Shown here piece by piece: positions 22,391 to 33,209 of a stretch of DNA of 64,000 nt. The notes below the pieces were generated by a model, which saw only the letters and a program-made list of their open reading frames with translations, had not been told where the DNA came from and did no database searches. The stretch comes from Zea mays (lineage: Eukaryota > Streptophyta > Magnoliopsida > Poales > Poaceae): assembly GCF_902167145.1 (NCBI RefSeq), contig NC_050104.1, positions 96,793,849 to 96,857,848 of the forward strand, given 5' to 3'. Made by a program: the position numbers and the translations under genes. How positions within the stretch are numbered: position 1 is the first letter of the stretch; every line of letters begins with the position of its first letter.

Positions 22391-23930
22391 TTGGTCGGAC
22401 GCTCCGACTTGCAGGCTTGTTAGACGGAGACTTGGTCAGTCGCTGCACCTCACAGGCTTGCTCGGTGGGGACTTGGGCGGCAAGGATGTTATGGGCCTAT
22501 TTTGGGTAACCTGTCCCTGTGTACTCCACACATCTCGTACTGCATACATGACATATTTGATAACATATATCTAGCGCATACTAGACTAAACTATGCTCAG
22601 CTAAAAAACTTTACAACATGTGAATCTGCCTCGTGTCTAGTGCACATATCAGGCATAGGACGAAAAATTGTATCGAGGGCACTTCCTCGTCTTTTTGCTT
22701 GCTCTCTGAGTGTGTCACCAAGCATATATACAATACTCATAATTCCAACACCTAGTGGCATTAGATAAATGGATTGTCTAATTAAGCTTCCATCTTAATA
22801 GTATAGTTATGTATCCTAAATATGTTCAATACTCATTTGCATCCTGACCCATAAAACAAATGCCCTAGCTATAACATTGCTTTGAGCCCTTGTATTTTCT
22901 TTTCTTCTTTTTCTTTCTAGGTTGATCACTTAATTATCCTTTGTGACCATCAACATCCTTTCTGTTGTTGCCATTCTGACTCAATCTTGGATGTGGACGT
23001 ATCTAAACTATTCACAAATACTAGAGTAGAGATTAGCCTATTTAATATATTAAATACCAAAACCACACCGGAGATTTCGATATGATATTTTGGCATCTTT
23101 ACGCAATATAAATGGCATGTTGATTACCTTTGAATATTCATGTAGTATCCATGAGATGTTATGTGATATATCCTAGGTTATTCAATAGTATCCATGTGAG
23201 GCTCTCTCTCTCTCTCTCTTTTGTAAAGTGGATTTTTTGTTTATTTTATATTTTTTCATGTGCTTTATTTAAATTTTATTGCCTTATTTTGTATTTAAAC
23301 CATTTATTTTTAAGTGTTTCTAGCATGTGTTACTTTTATATTTCACTTTTCCTTCTTTATTTCTAATTGTTTTGTGTGTTTTACTTTTTTTGATTTTCTA
23401 TATTTAATGGTATATATACATATGATGGTTATGTAATATACATTTTTCACTTATTTGATTATTGTTTCATTTTTATTTCATTATTTATTTTGTGCTCTCA
23501 TTTTGTTTTCACTATCACATGATTGTCTTCTCTGTTTTCTTGTTTATTTTCCTGTTATGTTATTTTTACTCTTTTCGTTTTTGAATTTTTATTAGATACT
23601 TATGATATGCGTGTATGCATACAATGTTTTGTAATATATTATATAATATTGACGTAATATACATGTAATGTTCTATGATGTTTTTATATCCAACAATATA
23701 TATGAAAAAATATTGCATCTTGATGATAGAAATATTATTTAATATTTTTTCTAAATATATTTAAGTAGGATCGTGTTCTGAAGGGGTTTTATAAGAAACA
23801 AAATGGCGCAATAGAAATTTGAATTTAGAAATAGGTTTGGAAAATATATCTTTTTAACTTTCAAACGCTTCTGTGTGTACATACAAACTTCTCACGTGTT
23901 GAGATGTATTTTTGACCTGCCCTAAAGTGC
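22391..23930. other. AT-rich non-coding region
   Basis: No ORF with recognisable motif. T-rich from about 23200 to 23600 with a (CT)n microsatellite at about 23201-23219. No LTR termini, tRNA or rRNA seen. It may hold decayed repeats that cannot be named by eye. Confidence 0.5.
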
Positions 23931-23931
23931 G

Positions 23932-24062
23932 AGATGGCTATGTGCGACTGGCCGATGCGCAAGCTGCGGTGCGGGCCGACATGGGCCAAGTACTTGCATG
24001 CGCGAGCTACCAAAGATATGGCTATGTGCGACCTGGCCCATGCGCAAGCTGCAGTGCGGGCA
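23932..24062 (+). repeat. Imperfect duplication of a ~48-bp segment
   Basis: GATGGCTATGTGCGAC...GTGCGGGCCGAC at about 23932-23981 recurs as GATATGGCTATGTGCGACC...GTGCGGGCAGAC at about 24014-24064. The copies are separated by about 33 bp and differ at a few positions. Confidence 0.75.
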
Positions 24063-24070
24063 GACTTATA

Positions 24071-24335
24071 TGTTGAGAATTACGTTACCACAAATTACCA
24101 GATTCACTCCCTTTTCTCTCGTCACCAGTAGAGGCGCGAGGAGTCGTAGAAGTCCGTTCCCTTTTTCCAGAAGTTCACACACTCAGAGAACACACGAGGC
24201 ACATTATATAGGGTTTGGCCTCTGGCCTCTTTCTGTCTTTTTCTATCTTATGAGGGGTACATGTTCCTTTATATAGAGACATGAGATCCCTCAGTGGTAT
24301 AAGTGGTATTTGCCCACATAACCCTACTAGGGTTT
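24071..24335 (-). repeat. Truncated Copia-like LTR fragment
   Basis: On the minus strand this block has a TATA-type motif (CTATATAAAGGAAC, about 24263-24280) and ends ...TTCTCAACA at 24071. Its 5' end is missing where the Huck-like LTR begins at 24336. It may be the LTR belonging to the Copia-like 3' internal sequence on the far side of that element (31506-33209). Confidence 0.45.
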
Positions 24336-25004
24336 TGTTGGGGACTTGTTCTTAAATGCTATGAATTAAGAACAAGACAACACAAAATGTCAATGGTTAA
24401 GGCCCTTCGTCTTTCGAAGCATTATCTCTCTTAGGATATAATGATCTTCAGACGAAGGTCATGAATGACGTACCTTTATCATCGCAGTATATATTAATGA
24501 AAGAAGAAGCATATGAAACGTGAGAAATAACATGAATAATCATATGACATCATTTATATAACTTTATTATACCAACATGAATAAACATGAACAATATTGA
24601 ATTACATTTGTACCTTCGGCTTAATAGAAGGCAAAAGTCCAAGAGTGACGCACGAGTGAATACAAGTCAGCGTGAACAGTACGGGGGTATTGTTCATCTA
24701 TTTATAGGCACAGGGCGCAGCCTGTGTAAAATTACATTCATGCCCTTCATGTTTACTATTGACTTAAGGACAATCTATCGAGGACTAGATAGCCTTTTCC
24801 TCTTTAAGTCGGTTCCTTTTTCTGCTACTGAGCCGAAGCTTCCTTGCGCGTAGCTTCGGAGCCGGTTCAACCTTCGTCCTGACCATGCTTTTCATATTGT
24901 GTACAGCTTCATTCTGAGTCCGAAGGTTCATGTACATATATTACACTTGAGAAACATTGTTAATCATGTTTTTGAGGACCTTCGGAAGACGAAGGCCCCC
25001 AACA
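24336..25004 (-). repeat. 3' LTR of Huck-like copy 1
   Basis: 669 bp, TGTTGGGGGCCTTCG at 25004 to CCCCAACA at 24336 in element orientation. It has a TATA-type CCTATAAATAG on the minus strand (about 24699-24710). The minus-strand GCGAGGGGCTAC directly outside 25004 serves as polypurine tract. Confidence 0.85.
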
Positions 25005-25159
25005 GTAGCCCCTCGCAATATTAATTTGTTATAACAACAAATTCAGACTACAACGTGAATGAAGGCCTTAAGCCGAAGGTCCGAAAAAACATCTTCCCTT
25101 TGCTAGAATAGCAACAGTCAATGATAGTCAGGGCCCACCAAGTTGCGACACACTGGGCG

Positions 25160-25166
25160 TATAAAT
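25160..25166 (+). promoter_or_regulatory. TATA-like box upstream of the antisense gene, copy 1
   Basis: TATAAAT about 135 bp before the ATG at 25301, outside the LTR and pointing along the antisense gene. A similar box lies upstream of the homologous gene in copy 2. Promoter activity is inferred, not shown. Confidence 0.45.
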
Positions 25167-25300
25167 ATGAACCATAGCGGCAGCATTTGACACGCTATTT
25201 CTGCCGTTTGCATTATTTTCTCAAATTTCTAGCTCTTGTTCACCAGCTCTCATCTGATTTTGAAGCTTTTTGAGCTTTGGTTTAAGGATGTGTTTTTGCC

Positions 25301-28300
25301 ATGTCTGAGGAGAAAAAGATGACCGAGGACACGAAGCTGTTTGAAGAGAGAAAAGTTGCAGATCCTTTCATTACTGGATTTATTGAGTCCATGACAAAAA
25401 CAAATACAGAGAAAATTACTAAAGAGATCATGGAGGGTTTATCCGAAGATTCTAATGACAGTGATAGTTATGACGTGGAAAGTGGGGATGAAGACTCTGA
25501 GGATCGGTCGTGGCGCCCAAGCCATACTATCTTCGGAAAATCGACTATCAAGCAAAGTCATATTGATGCCATGAGGGGGAGATATTTTCGCGACATGTCT
25601 ATTGTCAGAGTTGGAGGAGACAGTACTGCCCCTGCTCCGGAGGAGAACAAAGTTGTTATATACCGAAGCTTCTTAAAGGCAGGTCTTCGGTTCCTGCTGA
25701 GCAAGTTTGTGGTTGAAATGCTGAAGATATACCAGATCTTCCTTCATCAGATCACCCCCAAAGCTATAACTAGGATGGGGATTTTTGACTAGGCTGTAAG
25801 GAGTCAGGGGCTAGAGCCAAGAGTGAAGTGCTTCTGCAGTATGCACGAGCTTTTATATGAGACTGGCAAAGAACAGTACCACAACAACTTCGGTTGTTAT
25901 GGATTTATTGCTCACCCCAATGCAAGCCACCCAGTGCCAACATTCCGGAAAAGATGACCTGGGGCATGGATGGATGAGTGATTTTACGTGAAAATGATTT
26001 AAAGACAAGGGAAGACATCAAAGAAATCATCCAGCGCCCCATCTGGTCTCGCTTCGGCCTCCGAAGGCCGAAGATGGAAATTGACGGTAATGTTGAAGCA
26101 TGTCAGAAGGCCTTTAGCACTGTGTGTGCTTTCATTGGCACGAGGGATTTGATTCAAGAGCATATATCCTTCAGGGTATGGCCACTTGTGGAGAGCTGGG
26201 ATATACCGAAGGAGACCACCCCCGATTCCAGTGAGGGTGGTCTGGTCTGATTGAAGTATACCTTCAGATTTAGGGAGAAGTTTGATGAGCCAGATGATGA
26301 CTGGCTGAAGTGTATTGAAGCTACCAGTGATGAGCTACTCGGGGCATACTCCAAGGCCGAAGATAATGCTTTGTCCGCAGCTTTAGGGGGTCGGGGCAAG
26401 AAAAGATTGAACAGGGTATTTGATGCGATTGGCTTTGTATACCCTGATTACCACTACCCGCTACGAGGGCAAGGGAAAAAGAGAAAGACTACTGTTTCGG
26501 TCACCCCAGCTGAGCCGAAGAGCAAAAAGGTGAAGGTTCTGACCCACCGGTCGCGTTATATTGAAGCGGACATAGTACCTGCAATTAGCGAAGGGACCTC
26601 TTCAACTGCCAAAGCAAAACAAACTGCTCCGATTGTGCAGAGCGCTGAAGAGCCGACTGTAGTGCCGAAGATGCCTACAGTCGGGCCAACCAAAGCTAAA
26701 GATGATAAGGCCGAAGAGCCACAGGTGGAAAAAGTGATAAAAGTGCCAGAAATCCTGAGCCCACCGGCAGAGGCAGATTTGCCGAAGATGCAAAAGGCTC
26801 CTGTTGCAACTCCCAAGAGGAGGAGGACGGCCAGCGTGCTAGATGCTATTATATAGACCACGAAGGCCTTAACTCCAGCTCTTGCCAAGAAAACTGCCGA
26901 AGCTGCCAAAATCCAAGTCGAAGCCAAAGCTGAGCCTTCAGCGCCTACTGAGACGAAGGCCGTCGAGCCTAAAGATAAGGTGGATCAGCAAATTTTAGAT
27001 ACCGGCAAGATGACAGAGCAAGATATGGCAGAAAAAGCAAAATCTCCTGTCCCCGAAGCCTTAACTGAAGATATTGATTACATTGTTCGACATGCTTCGG
27101 GGAAGAAATTATCTGAAGAAGAAATCTTGGAGGCCAAACACTACGCCCAAAGACTGAAATATCCGAAGGGGGCCTTAGTGTTCAATGGTAGTAACGAAGA
27201 TGATTTCCTGTACTATCTCCCGGATAACAAAGAAATATCCGTGTGCCGGGAGATAGCTAGGAGTATGGGATTTCCTAAGCTTGAAGAAGGCCTTTCGGTC
27301 TTACCGAAGGATGATCTTGCTGACAGCCTCGCGTACAACAGTATAAAGGTATAGAGGTTAACTTTGAAGCTAGAAAATGAAGTATTTATTGCCATGCTCA
27401 ACTCTTTCTTCTTCTTTGCAGGGATTAATCCTTAGTAATGCCTTGAGGGCTCAGAAGAACGCCGAAGACGAAGGCTGTATAATGGCTCTTAACAACCTTC
27501 GGTCTGAGGTGATTGAACTGAGAAACGAAGGTCTACAGAAAGATAAAATTTTGATTTCATTGGTAAACAAAGTAAAAGAAGACGAAGCTAATTACAAAGC
27601 TCAGGCCGAAGCCCAGAAAACCGAAATTGAAGACCTTTGGAGACAACTGGTCGAAGCTAAAGAGAACTGCGCGCTCGCACAGGCTAATCAAGAAATCAGT
27701 AATTATTGGAAAAAATAAGCTAGAGAAAAATGTTGCAGAACTTCGCGAATCCAAGGAAAGGTGCTTTGAGAAATCCTTGGATTGTGTGAAGAAATTAAAT
27801 ACTAGCTTCGCCAAAGTGGGCACCTACTCAGCTGAAGAAAACTTCATACGAGGCGACCCCGGAGGCGTTGTTGAATGGATAAGTGGAGAAACTGAAGCCT
27901 TCGAGGAAATTTTGAGTGATCGCGGGGATATTTGCGCGTTTTTCGGTGCTCAGGGAATCTCATCTATTCTGGAGAAGGCCAGATGTGATCACGTTAAGGC
28001 CATAGCCCAAGTCGAAGCTGCCTTCTCCATAGATGATACGAAGGATCCTTCAGCCAAAGCAACTTTAATGGGCGGGAAATTTTATAACGATGTCTAGGTG
28101 AATGGTGGTCGAGAACTGGCCCACGAGATTATAAAAAAAAGTGAAAAAGACACCCACGACGCCTGGGCAGAAGCGAAGCGAACTGAAGAAGCTGCAGAAC
28201 GTGAAAGGTGTATAGGTATTATTTCTTGATTATTTTAGCTTCGGTACTTGCTTTGTGGCTTCGAACTAATGTGTTTACCTACTTCAACTGAACTATCCCC

Positions 28301-28441
28301 GCCTCCGGAGCCGTACGATCCCCTTGCTGATCTAGAGATGAAGGAAGCATTGGAAATTATAAGCATGGCAGACTCCATTATCGACGAAGTCGTCGACAAA
28401 CTCTTGAACGAAGTTGCAGAAAAAGTCCTTAGAGAGGAATA
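25301..28441 (+). pseudogene. Antisense spliced gene of Huck-like copy 1 (Tat-lineage additional ORF)
   Basis: Runs against the element's own gag. Exon 1 (ATG at 25301) encodes an acidic N-terminus, then a conserved block with FGKST, YRSFLKAGLRF and HQITPKAITR, a Lys-rich linker and a segment ending YNSIK at 27348. A 73-bp intron (27349-27421, AAG|GTATAG...TTTGCAG|GG) follows. Exon 2 is a coiled-coil-prone region. A second intron probably starts near 28207-28216, and the last exon ends at 28441 (VLREE). Stops (25790, near 26000, 26854, 28095) and a frameshift in an A-run near 27715 make it non-functional. The conserved block resembles plant proteins labelled putative gypsy type transposon (Transposase_28); its function is unknown. 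Confidence 0.75.
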
Positions 28442-28894
28442 GATTTTATTGTAATAATATTTTGAAATGCTGGAATGTATGGAACAATTGAAGGAAGATT
28501 AGGCTTCTATTATAACAAATCTATGTGACATTTGATGTATGTAATATTGAATCGTATATGTAAATTATTGTAATTTATTTCTTTGCGATGCATGAAATTT
28601 ACACACATACCGTTTTTTAGCCTTCGGCGAAAAAACACCTTCCCTTCTTTTCATACTTCGTAAAGAAAGAGATCCCTTCTTATTCAAGGCCGATAAACCT
28701 GTACCTCCCGAAGCTTACTTCGTGCCTTAGCACATTTTCAATTTTGACGAAGCATTCGCCGAAGATTGGCTTCGTATTCGATTCTTGTGCCGGTAATGCA
28801 ATATGATGTATGATGTAATGTTATGTGAAATGATGTGATGATATGATGCAAAATGATGAGGATGCCGAAGACACACACCCACACTGGAATACAC
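28442..28894. other. Non-coding spacer between antisense gene and tandem repeats
   Basis: AT-rich 3' flank of the antisense gene followed by CTTCG-rich sequence. Short ATGATGTAATG-like words are repeated around 28795-28860. No coding signal. Confidence 0.5.
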
Positions 28895-29290
28895 AAGCTC
28901 TGCATCCTCTTAGGAACGACTTTTGAGCTTCTTCACCTTCTATTTCGGTGATATAAGTTCTGCATCCCCTTAGGAACGTCTTTTGAACTTCTTCGCCTTC
29001 TATTTCAGCGGTATAAGTTCTGCATCCCCTTAGGAACGACTTTTGAACTTCTTCGCCTTATATTTTGGTGATATTTGGCTCTGCATTCCCTTTGGAACGA
29101 CTTTTGAGCAGAAAACTTACACTGCGCTCCCTTAGGAACGACTTTTTGTAGCTTCGTCAATTTTGGCTCTGCATTCCCTTAGGATCGACTTTTGAGCAAG
29201 ACTTACGCTGTGCTCCCTTAGGAACGACTTTTTGTAGCTTCGTTTATGTTGGCTCTGCATTTCCTTAGGAACGACTTTTGAGCTTCGTAA
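28895..29290 (-). repeat. Degenerate tandem array with core AGGAACGACTTTT
   Basis: About nine copies of a motif CTCCCTTAGGAACGACTTTT(G/T), spaced irregularly by 35-65 bp, often preceded by CTCTGCATTC and followed by GAGCTTCG. The same core on the opposite strand (AAAAGTCGTTCCTAAGGGA) recurs in Huck-like copy 2 at 52560-52870, at the same place relative to the antisense gene. It is therefore part of the element, not an accidental satellite. Confidence 0.8.
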
Positions 29291-29429
29291 ATCTGTGAAG
29301 AAGATATATTTCATTCTGGTAGAGGCAAAATCATTACAAGAAATTAAAACTAAGTTTTCATTGCTTGTTCCTTATACAGAAAGCAAAAATGGCATAGAAA
29401 ATAAAAGTATTTCAGAAGCAGGATATTGC

Positions 29430-30952
29430 TCAGTGTATGTGCTTTGACTCTAGTACAGTGCTGTTGGCCGTACGAGCTTTGGACTCCTCCTTGAAGTCAC
29501 GTTGTTGTTGGGAGTGCTGGCGCCCTTCTGGCTGCTGGCTTCGGGTATAAGCAGGTTGCAATGGTGGTGGCGGTGGAAGCTGAGGCCAGGAAGCTTGTGA
29601 GTGGCTTATCGAAGGAACAAAAGTTGCAGGTTGATTGCCCACATACTCTGGTATGTAGGGAGAGTGGCACGAAGCAGTATGTAAGACCTGCTTCAGATGA
29701 TTCTGCCGAGCTTCTGCTTTGGCGATCTCTTTTTGCTTTTGAATGGTAATCTGACACGTTCTTGTCGTGTGGCCCTTGCCTTCACCACAGAATAAGCAAT
29801 AGACTTTCCTGGGCTGATCCCCATATCTTCCTCCGAAGCCCCTACCGCCTCAGCCCCTTGGAGCTGGTGGCCTGAAGGAGCTTTGCTGCTGTCCTGAAGG
29901 TTGCGAGCTGTGCTGTGACCTCTGAAACTGGCCTCCTTTGTCATCGCTCTGACCGGAGCTGTGGATTGATCAGACATGCCTAGGGTGAATTCTTCCTCCG
30001 AAGCCCCTAGTCATCTCAGAAAATCTATAAGCTTCCTCCCTTCTTTGGCGGAAGTCATTGTCAGCCCGGATGTACTCATCCATTTTCTGAAGCAGCTTTT
30101 CCAGAGTCTGGGGGGCTTCCTGTCGAAGTATTGAGTCGTAGGCCCTAGCCAAAGACCTTTAATCATGGCCTCAATGACGATTTCGTTGGGCACCGTGGGC
30201 ACTTGTGCTCTCAGACGCAAGAACCTTCGGACATATGCCTGAAGGTATTCCTCATGGTCTTGAGTGCACTGGAACAAAGCTTGAGCAGTGACTGGCTTCG
30301 TCTGAAATCCTTGAAAGCTGGTGACCAGCATGTCCTTAAGCTTCTGCCATGACATGATTGTCCCTAGCTGGAGAGAAGAGTACCATGTCTGGGCCACACT
30401 TCGGACTGCCATGACGAAGGACTTCACCATGACTGCGGTATTGCCTCCGTATGAAGATATAGTTGCTTCGTAGCTCATCAGGAACTGCTTTGGATCTGAG
30501 TGCCCATCATACATGGGGAGCTAAGGTGGCTTGTATGATGGGGGCCATGGGGTAGCCTGTAGTTCTGCTGATAGAGGAGAAGCATCATCAAAAGCAAAAT
30601 TTCCATGATGGAAATCGTCATACTAATCATCATCATTGTAGGAATTGTCTTGACAAAGCTCTCTTTGTGGAGGTCTTCGGTCCTTGTCATCTTGAGTAAG
30701 ATGACGTATTTCTTCAGTAGCTTAATCGATCTTCTTCTGTAGATCGGAAAGACGAAGCATTTTCTCTCTCTTCCTTTCGACCTGCTGATGGATAGCTTCG
30801 AGATCCCTTATCTCCTGGTCCAACTCCTCCTCCTGGGGTGTTGGACTTGTAGCCTTCCTCTTTTGAGTTCGAGCTTCGCGCAACGTGTCCTGGTTGATGT
30901 CCAATGGCTGCAGTGCAGCCCCTAGCCCTGAAGAAGTTTTCTTCGGCGGCAT
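29430..30952 (-). pseudogene. gag: Gag of Huck-like copy 1 (broken)
   Basis: The ATG at 30952 (MPPKKTSSG) follows the primer site by about 50 bp. An N-terminal coiled coil (about residues 40-75) ends in a stop at about 30722. The Gypsy gag core is at 30514-30011 (MYDGHSDPKQFLMSYEA, TWYSSLQ, SWQKLKDML, LQAYVRRFLRLRAQ). A Gln/Arg/Gly-rich tail reaches about 29430. Stops at several positions and a frameshift near 30010 break the frame. It would form the particle shell of a Tat-lineage element. Pol should follow, but the tandem repeat region does instead. Confidence 0.8.
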
Positions 30953-30997
30953 GACAAAGGTCACGGCTTGCCGAAGGTGGTCGATTGAGTTCACCGG

Positions 30998-31009
30998 AGG
31001 TGGGCGCCA
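30998..31009 (-). other. Primer binding site of Huck-like copy 1
   Basis: Minus-strand TGGCGCCCACC one base after the LTR end. The same position in copy 2 reads TGGCCCCCACC. It confirms the minus orientation and the LTR boundary at 31011. Confidence 0.85.
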
Positions 31010-31010
31010 A

Positions 31011-31505
31011 TGTTGGGGACTTGTTCTCAAATGCTATGAATTAAGAACAAGGCAACACAAAATGTCAATGGTTAAGGCCCTTCGTCCTTCGAAGCATTAT
31101 CTCCCTTAGGATATAATGATCTTCGGACGAAGGTCATGAAGGACGTACCTTCATCATCACAGTATATATTAATGAAAGAAGAAGCATATGAAACATGAGA
31201 AATAACATGAATAATCATATGACATCATTTATATAACTTTATTATACCAACATGAATAAAGATGAACAATATTGAATTACATTTGTACCTTCGGCTTGAC
31301 AGAAGGCAAAAGTCCAAGAGTGACGCACGAGTGAATACAAGTCAGCGTGAACAGTATGGGGTACTGTTCAACCTTCGTCCCGACCATGCTTTTCATATTG
31401 TGTACAGCTTCATTCCGAGTCCGAAGGTTCCTGTACATATATTACACTTGGGAAACATTGTTAATCATGTTTTTGAGGACCTTCGGAAGACAAAGGCCCC
31501 TAACA
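31011..31505 (-). repeat. 5' LTR of Huck-like copy 1 with internal promoter deletion
   Basis: 495 bp against 669 bp in the 3' LTR. The missing segment (about 175 bp, present at about 24690-24866 in the 3' LTR) contains the TATA box. The deletion ends lie at a GTTCA word present at both borders in the longer LTR. Other positions differ only sparsely. Confidence 0.85.
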
Positions 31506-33209
31506 CTCCCCCTTGGGAAAATACCGCGACCAATACATGGCTCATTAAAACTCCTAAAAACCCAGTGGGAAAAATATGGAGAAAGAGCGCGTGCTGACGC
31601 ATATTGCATTTGCACTTTGTTGCCTCGTTAAAAACCTCATGTGAGAAACTTCAAGAAAACTCACCAAAGGAAAAAAAGAGTACAACAACTATCATCAGGA
31701 CATATTTCAATCTTCTAGATCTAGATTCCATTGAATCTTCTATGGCTAACTTTAGAGATGTGCTCCCCTGATCCTTGCAAAACTATCTCAGTATGACAAA
31801 ATACCTTCTTCTGGAAGTATATGCAGTTATGCACATGAAATTTAGCAAACAGATTCCATACTGTTGCAAGGATTATATTAGGAACTTTACCTCTACTCAC
31901 TTTTAGGATATACGAGGTAAGTGAACGTATCAACATAAATAAGCCAATTTAACTAGTGGTTTTCGATCGACTGGATTTACATATTTGATCGAAACTTCTA
32001 TAAAGCTTCACATATTGATCATCAAGTTGACATGACATTCAGTGTCTCACAATTGTGATCAATATTAAGCATTCGCTCCCCCTGACGATGACATCTGTCA
32101 AAGCCTTTATCCCTCGTAACTCAAACACATCCTTCAAGATATGTGTCTCATTGTTCATCTGGAATAATGAGGATGGATGAGCTAGGAAGCTACACCTTTT
32201 ATTCTATCATACACCACAATGTATACATAGTTGTGCAAAGCAAATAACTTGTCCTTCCACAGGACTTAAGGGATATTATAGTTGTGATAGTACATATTCT
32301 AGATATGACTCATCGCTCCAGGCGTTCATTCATTACAACTTATATGATGGTGTAACATAAGTCCATCAAAGATCATAATCCATCAGGGATTCTTCATCGA
32401 TCAGATACATCGTTATAGTCTATCATTCTGGTACAATGGGGATATTTTTCCAGTGACACCAAAACCTTATAAGTTTCTGCCATCAGGGCTTTAAAGGATA
32501 CCGTAATTCCACATCTAGTGGAAAATACCATGAGTAAAATGTGTGGAATGCACATGTGCTTATTCAGTGAACTTCAAGTCCTTTTGTACCTCATCTTATT
32601 CCTTTTCGGGTCTGTATGGTTCTTTATCCCTTTATAGGGGTTATCAAAGTTTGGTTTTCAACACGGACTTTGTTTCTTCTGGGAAGGTTCCATCTGGGAA
32701 CTATAATCTCAACTAGGAGATATTCTCTCTACACTGGAGAGTGACCATTCATCAGCAATGTATTATCTTGTATGAGATTTATATGTTGCATATTTATAAT
32801 TCAAAGATATGAGTCATCCTAGGATCTCATGATGGATCTTCAGAATCTTATTAACTGCATATTTTAATTCATGTCATTTGCCAGATATATTACATAGCGG
32901 AACAATGTTTATTCAACACATATGTGGAATGGGTCTCTCACAAGACCACATGAACCATCACATTCACCACACATTATTTCAATAGTGCCCATAAATGTCC
33001 GAACTTCAAGCTTGCGACTTTCATTTTGTGATTCTTAGTTCAGCCTTGATTGCATTTACCAATGACCCGATAAGAGAGCTTCAAGCACTCATGCCTAGGA
33101 ATTTGTTTTGGTCAATTTGCAATCTAGAGAGGCAAGATAGGTGTCGACACATTTATCTCCCACATTTAATAATGATCTTCATCATTTCCCAAAAATGAAA
33201 GATTCATTA
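31506..33209 (-). mobile_element. Copia-like 3' internal remnant
   Basis: Minus-strand reading ends in a polypurine tract (AAGGGGGAG, 31506-31514). Just upstream are phrases commonly seen before plant Copia 3' LTRs, such as GTTTTTAACGAGGCAAC and CCACTGGGTTTTTA. The rest is AT-rich, with no ORF or enzymatic motif. The right end is cut by the Del-type LTR at 33210; the left end abuts the Huck-like LTR. Confidence 0.5.

Larger units (their letters stand above)
24336..31505 (-). mobile_element. Huck-like Gypsy element, copy 1, lacking pol
   Basis: Minus-strand element with 5' LTR (31505-31011), TGGCGCC-type primer site, gag, a tandem-repeat segment, an antisense (plus-strand) gene, a polypurine-type GAGGGGCTAC and 3' LTR (25004-24336). 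No reverse transcriptase, RNase H or integrase is present between gag and the repeats. It therefore depends on, or is a deletion product of, an autonomous relative. The flanking bases (GGTTT left, CTCCC right) do not form a target duplication, so one side has been rearranged. The CGAAG/CTTCG-rich composition and proteins match copy 2. Confidence 0.85.
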
